From positions 1-19,090 of the forward strand of contig DATGKK010000106.1 of the NCBI GenBank assembly GCA_035294725.1: DNA of 19,090 bases, written 5' to 3'. Made by a program: the position numbers and the translations under genes. The DNA comes from DATGKK01 sp035294725 (GTDB lineage: Bacteria > Actinomycetota > Acidimicrobiia > Acidimicrobiales > Bog-793). Positions 15,697 through 19,090 of this stretch are shown here, in pieces (positions within the stretch are counted from its first letter, which is position 1; each line of letters starts with the position of its first letter). The notes under the pieces are model-generated. The model saw only the letters and a program-made list of their open reading frames with translations. It was not told the DNA's origin and did not search any database.

Positions 15697-16230
15697 ATGA
15701 CGCTGCGGGTCTGGCGGCGGCTGTTCGTGGTCGGCCTTGCCGTCGTCGTGCTCCAGGTCGGGGCGCTCGATCAGCTCGACATCGCCGACGCCCACCCCGA
15801 CACGTTCCTCCTCCTCGCCATCTGCGCCGGTGTGGTCGCCGGGCCCCAGTACGGAGCCGTCGTGGCCTTCGTGGTCGGCCTCGTCGCCGACCTGTTCGTC
15901 CTCACGCCCTTTGGCCTCTCTGCCCTGTGCTACGTGCTCATCGCCTTCGTCGTCGGTTCGGTGGCCGCCGCCCCCGGAGGCCGCGCGCCGTATACGTTCC
16001 GGGTCGTGGCAGCGTTCGTGGCGAGCGTGGGAGGAGTCCTGCTCTACGCAGGCTTGTCGATCGTGGTCGGCGAGCCCCGCCTCCCGGCCGGTCAGCTGTT
16101 CGACGTCGTGATCGTGGTCGCCGTGGCGAACGCCGTGCTCGCGGTCCCCGGGGTGGCCGCGATGCGCTGGGTCTTCTCCGGCTCCGCGCAGGCGGGGAGG
16201 GAGCTGGCCGGCATGGGTGGGACGCGCTAG
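15697..16230 (+). CDS. mreD: MreD, integral membrane cell-shape protein
   Basis: A 177-residue, strongly hydrophobic protein with about five membrane spans. The segment PDTFLLLAICAGVVAGPQYGAVVAFVVGLVADLF, read in parts, matches the MreD pattern of a Gly-rich span followed by an ADLF turn. A later FGLSALCYVLIAFVVG span fits as well. The C-terminal tail is cytosolic. MreD forms a membrane complex with MreC and helps position PBP2. It starts at ATG 15697 with only a weak upstream GACGAG, so translation probably depends on coupling to mreC. The PBP gene begins two bases after its stop. Confidence 0.92.
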   Translation: MTLRVWRRLFVVGLAVVVLQVGALDQLDIADAHPDTFLLLAICAGVVAGPQYGAVVAFVVGLVADLFVLTPFGLSALCYVLIAFVVGSVAAAPGGRAPYTFRVVAAFVASVGGVLLYAGLSIVVGEPRLPAGQLFDVVIVVAVANAVLAVPGVAAMRWVFSGSAQAGRELAGMGGTR

Positions 16231-16232
16231 CC

Positions 16233-18338
16233 GTGGCCACCACGAGGGGCCGGACCCCCGGCGAGCGGCGCCGGCCACCCACGGCGGGACACGCCCCGCG
16301 CCCGATCGAGCGCTCGCCGGGCCTCGAGGAGGAGGCCCGACCGCTCGGGCCGGGGCGCCCTGGCGCGAGCCCCTTGAAGCGCCTCGAGGAGGAGGAGAAG
16401 GAGCAGGCACGCCGCTCCGAGACGATCCGGGTCGGCCTCCGGCTCACGGTCATGGGCATGGTCGTCCTCGCGCTCTTCTCGGTCACCGTGCTGCGCCTCT
16501 GGTCGCTCCAGGTGCTCCACCACTCGAGCGCCGTCGACAGCGTCATCGCCTTGACGACACGGCCGGTCACGATCACGCCTCCCCGGGGTCTCATCGAGGC
16601 GCGGGGAGGCCAGCTCCTCGTCTCGAACAAGATCGAGCCCGTCGTCACCTTGAGCCGCCAGGTCGCTGCGCAGGACCCGGGGGTGGTGCAGCGCCTCGCC
16701 GTCGCGCTCGGGATGCCGGTCGCTCAGATCTACGCCGCCATCAACGACCAGCAGGACTCGATCTACCAGCCGGTGCCGGTCGAGGTGGGCGTTCCGGCCT
16801 CCGCCATCGTCGACCTCGAGGAGCACAGGTCGCTCTTTCCCGGCGTCACGGTCTCCGACGTGGCCGAGCGCCAGTACCCCTACGGCGACACCGCCGCCCA
16901 GACGCTCGGCTACGTGGCGGACATCACGGCGTCGGAGCTCAAGCAGCTGAAGGGCAAGGGCTACAACGCGAGCGACGTGATCGGGCAGTCCGGCATCGAG
17001 TACCAGTACGAGCAGTACCTCCGGGGCAGGCCGGGCACGAAGGACCTCCTCGTCGACAGCGCCGGCTATCCGGTCGGGGTGAAGCAGGTGATCCCGGCCA
17101 AGCCGGGTGACGACGTCGTGCTCAACATCGACCTCGGTCTCCAACAGGCCGCCCAGACCTACCTGGCACAGGAGATCGCGACCCTCGACGCGCAGGGCTC
17201 GGCGCACCCGACGAACGGCGCCGTGGTGGCGCTCGACCCGAACAATGGCGCCGTGCTCGCGATGGCGTCCTACCCGAGCTACAACCCGAGCTGGTGGGTA
17301 GGGGGAATGTCCACCACGCACTACGCCGAGCTCACCTCGCCCTCGTCGGGCTACCCGTTGCTCAACCGCGCCATCCAGGGCCTCTACACGCCGGGCTCGA
17401 CCTTCAAGCTCGCGACGGCGACGGCCGCGCTCGTGGACGGACTGGTCACCCCGAGCACCCTCGTGAACGACCCCGGCTACTTCACCGTCCCGAACTGCAC
17501 GGGGGGAGCGGGCTGCGTGTTCCACAACAACGCGGGCGAGAGCTGCGGGGCGTGCAACATCGTGACGGCGATCTCGATGTCCGACGACGTGTTCTTCTAC
17601 ACGCTCGGGTACTGGTTCTACTCCCAGCCCGGTCGCTTCGGCCCGGACCCGATCCAGAAGGTTGCCGCCAGCTACGGCCTCGGCGAGCCGAGCGGCATCG
17701 ACCTGCCAGGGTCGTACTACGGCCAGCTCGACTCGCCCGCCCTGCGCCTGCTCCAGCACCGCGAGGACCCGTCGGCGTTCCCCAACACGTACTACGGCCC
17801 CGGCGACGCCATCAACACCGCGTTCGGCCAGGGCGAGACGCTCATCACCCCGCTCGAGCTCGCGAACGCCTATGCCACCTTCGCCAATGGCGGCACCCGC
17901 TACGCCCCTGAGGTCGCCGCCGAGATCATCTCGCCTGATGGCAAGCTCGTGAAGCGGATCAGGCCGAGGGTGATGGGACATGTCGACCTGCCCTCCTGGG
18001 TCCGCCAGACGATGCTGCAGGGGTTCATCGGCGCCGTGACGGCGAGCAACGGCACGGCCACCTACACGCTCCAGGACCTCCACTACCCGTACTCGAAGCT
18101 GCCCATTGCCGGGAAGACGGGGACCTCCCAGGTGAGCAACTCGAACAGCGTCGCCTCCGACTCGCTGTTCGTCGCCTTCGGGCCGACCTCCGACCCGAAG
18201 TACGTGATCGCGGCGGTCATCCCCCATGCCGGCTACGGCTCGGCCGGCGCGGCCCCGGTCGTGGTGAGGCTGTTCGAGTACCTGATCACGCATCCCGTCG
18301 GTCCCGTGACGCCGAGCGTGCCGAAGGGCGTCGGGTAG
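16233..18338 (+). CDS. Penicillin-binding protein 2 (class B, elongation transpeptidase)
   Basis: A 701-residue class B PBP that cross-links lateral-wall peptidoglycan. A charged, Pro-rich cytosolic N-terminus of ~68 residues precedes the anchor at about 69-89. The pedestal domain begins near PPRGLIEARGGQLL (116-129). The transpeptidase motifs are S389-TF-K392, S450-D451-D452 (the SxN-equivalent) and K628-T-G-T631. Between SxxK and SDD, four cysteines (422, 428, 438, 441) with His431 form an unusual cluster. The start is GTG 16233, two bases after mreD, with no clear ribosome-binding site; coupling is likely. The extended N-tail is longer than in E. coli PBP2. Placement after mreBCD supports the MrdA/PBP2 role rather than a divisome PBP. 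rodA is not the next gene. Confidence 0.95.
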   Translation: MATTRGRTPGERRRPPTAGHAPRPIERSPGLEEEARPLGPGRPGASPLKRLEEEEKEQARRSETIRVGLRLTVMGMVVLALFSVTVLRLWSLQVLHHSSAVDSVIALTTRPVTITPPRGLIEARGGQLLVSNKIEPVVTLSRQVAAQDPGVVQRLAVALGMPVAQIYAAINDQQDSIYQPVPVEVGVPASAIVDLEEHRSLFPGVTVSDVAERQYPYGDTAAQTLGYVADITASELKQLKGKGYNASDVIGQSGIEYQYEQYLRGRPGTKDLLVDSAGYPVGVKQVIPAKPGDDVVLNIDLGLQQAAQTYLAQEIATLDAQGSAHPTNGAVVALDPNNGAVLAMASYPSYNPSWWVGGMSTTHYAELTSPSSGYPLLNRAIQGLYTPGSTFKLATATAALVDGLVTPSTLVNDPGYFTVPNCTGGAGCVFHNNAGESCGACNIVTAISMSDDVFFYTLGYWFYSQPGRFGPDPIQKVAASYGLGEPSGIDLPGSYYGQLDSPALRLLQHREDPSAFPNTYYGPGDAINTAFGQGETLITPLELANAYATFANGGTRYAPEVAAEIISPDGKLVKRIRPRVMGHVDLPSWVRQTMLQGFIGAVTASNGTATYTLQDLHYPYSKLPIAGKTGTSQVSNSNSVASDSLFVAFGPTSDPKYVIAAVIPHAGYGSAGAAPVVVRLFEYLITHPVGPVTPSVPKGVG

Positions 18339-18616
18339 CCGCAGCTAGACTGCTCACGAGATGACGACCGACCGGCTGCTCGGGTGCTTCGTGCGCTCGG
18401 CCCCCGCGCTCGCCGTCTGCTCCGTCCTCTGCTGCCTCGTCGGGCCGGCCGCCCTCGGCCTGCCGCCGTACGGGCGAGGCACCGGTGAGGACATGTTGCT
18501 CCTCGAAGAACGAGACGCCGGGATCGCGCGCGCCGCTGGCTCACCTCGCGCAGCGCCGGACCTCCGGGCGTCCACGGCACGGCTGCGTTGCGTGCCTCGC
18601 AGAAGGGACCTCGTCC
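18339..18616 (+). promoter_or_regulatory. Promoter and long leader before the RNase E/G-like gene
   Basis: This 278-base gap starts with TAGACT at 18346-18351, a -10-like box. Transcription from it would give a leader of ~255 bases before ATG 18617. An ATG at 18361, nine bases after the box, opens a frame whose first ~36 residues look like a signal/membrane segment. That frame runs on into the downstream gene out of phase, so it is unlikely to be a normal gene. Two small hairpins are possible around 18486-18512 (GAGGA/TCCTC and CTCG/CGAG). Long leaders mediate autoregulation of rne in enterobacteria; whether that happens here is inference. Confidence 0.4.
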
Positions 18617-19090
18617 ATGTCGGAACCGACCGCCGAGCGGCAGGCCAGCGGGCCTGTCGAGAAGGGCTCGCCGCCGGGCGACCAGACCGGCCGCCCGGCC
18701 GCGCGACGCGAGCCGGAGCACCCGGCCCGAGAAGCCGGTCCACCCGTCACCGCCGGGGGGGCCTCACCGGCGGCGGCGACGGCGCGTGCGCTCCCGGCCG
18801 AGCCGGCTGAGCCCGCCGGAGCGCGACCGCCGGCGGGACCCCCGCCGGGCCAGCCCACCCCGACTGCCGACGCAGGTCCCGGCCCCACGCGATCGGAGAG
18901 CGCCGCGCGCCGGCCCCAGATCGGCGACACCCGTCCCGCTCCGAGCGCTCCCCTGACGGCGTCGACGACGCCGTCCGAGGCCCGTCCCGGCGGCGCTCAG
19001 TCCGCCCGCACCGGCACTCCAAGCGGTTCGAGCGGTTCGCGGCAGCGGCGCGGTGGGCGAGGCCGGCGCCGCCCCAGCCCCGGCGCGAAC
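18617..19090 (+). CDS. Probable ribonuclease E/G, disordered N-terminal part (3' cut by window end)
   Basis: The frame from ATG 18617 stays open to the last base, giving 158 residues with no stop. AAGGGA at 18603-18608 is a ribosome-binding site eight bases before the ATG. The sequence is low-complexity, rich in Pro, Ala, Gly and Arg, with a basic RQRRGGRGRRRP cluster near its end. Actinobacterial RNase E/G proteins carry such extended disordered arms ahead of the S1 domain, and the gene lies downstream of the mre/PBP cluster in several actinobacteria. No S1 or catalytic residue is inside the window, so the name rests on composition and context. A different Arg/Gly-rich RNA-binding protein is the main alternative. 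Confidence 0.5.
   Translation, partial: MSEPTAERQASGPVEKGSPPGDQTGRPAARREPEHPAREAGPPVTAGGASPAAATARALPAEPAEPAGARPPAGPPPGQPTPTADAGPGPTRSESAARRPQIGDTRPAPSAPLTASTTPSEARPGGAQSARTGTPSGSSGSRQRRGGRGRRRPSPGAN

Noticed and set aside
16227..18293. A 688-codon open frame on the minus strand opposite PBP2
   Set aside because: It is a shadow of the PBP2 gene for the same reason; the translation is Arg/Asp/Val-rich with no recognisable domain.
18354..18743. Minus-strand ORF of 129 codons across the leader of the RNase E/G-like gene
   Set aside because: Its composition is Arg/Ala/Ser/Pro-rich and it has no ribosome-binding site or -10 box. It overlaps a plausible plus-strand gene start.

Overview
The window is a dense stretch of high-GC bacterial chromosome, roughly 70% GC judging by eye. 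It carries 18 complete protein genes, two protein genes cut by the window edges and one tRNA. Gene content and order point to an actinobacterium: tig-clpP-clpX, then folC-ndk, then mreBCD with a class B PBP, then an Arg/Gly/Pro-rich protein start that looks like RNase E/G. Many start codons sit 5-11 bases behind a TANNNT box, which suggests frequent leaderless mRNAs. A deep-branching lineage such as Acidimicrobiia is a reasonable guess, but nothing in the window proves the class.

Layout. 1-3325 (+): the 3' end of a DHA2-type MFS exporter, an unknown zinc-ribbon/one-TM protein, a SpoU/TrmH-family RNA 2'-O-methyltransferase, and a small two-TM protein with a PH-like domain. 3383-4024 (-): a nitroreductase-family flavoprotein, divergent from a UbiE/MenG-like methyltransferase. 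That methyltransferase overlaps a polytopic membrane protein with UbiA-like features. 5626-6937 (+): an ECF sigma factor and its overlapping zinc anti-sigma gene. 6949-8374 (-): a stand-alone Smr-domain protein, tRNA-Pro(TGG), and an Na/Ca-exchanger-family antiporter.

8573-11895 (+) is the protein quality-control unit: trigger factor, one ClpP of the actinobacterial ClpP2 type, and ClpX with its ClpP-docking IGF loop. folC (apparently lacking an ATG/GTG/TTG start) and ndk follow. From 13806 comes the cell-elongation cluster mreB-mreC-mreD-PBP2, led by the best promoter in the window (TTGAGA, 17 bases, TAGCCT). MreB, MreC and MreD would form the membrane scaffold that guides PBP2 transpeptidation. 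rodA, which often follows this PBP gene, is not present here. The window ends inside the disordered N-terminus of a probable RNase E/G.

I saw no CRISPR array, transposase, integrase, attachment site, rRNA or phage gene. I found no convincing undescribed multi-gene system. The points worth following are local: leaderless promoter usage, the folC start, the single ClpP2-type gene, the unusual exchanger signature, four cysteines in PBP2, the tRNA-Smr linkage, the divergent-promoter palindrome and the long leader before the RNase E/G-like gene.
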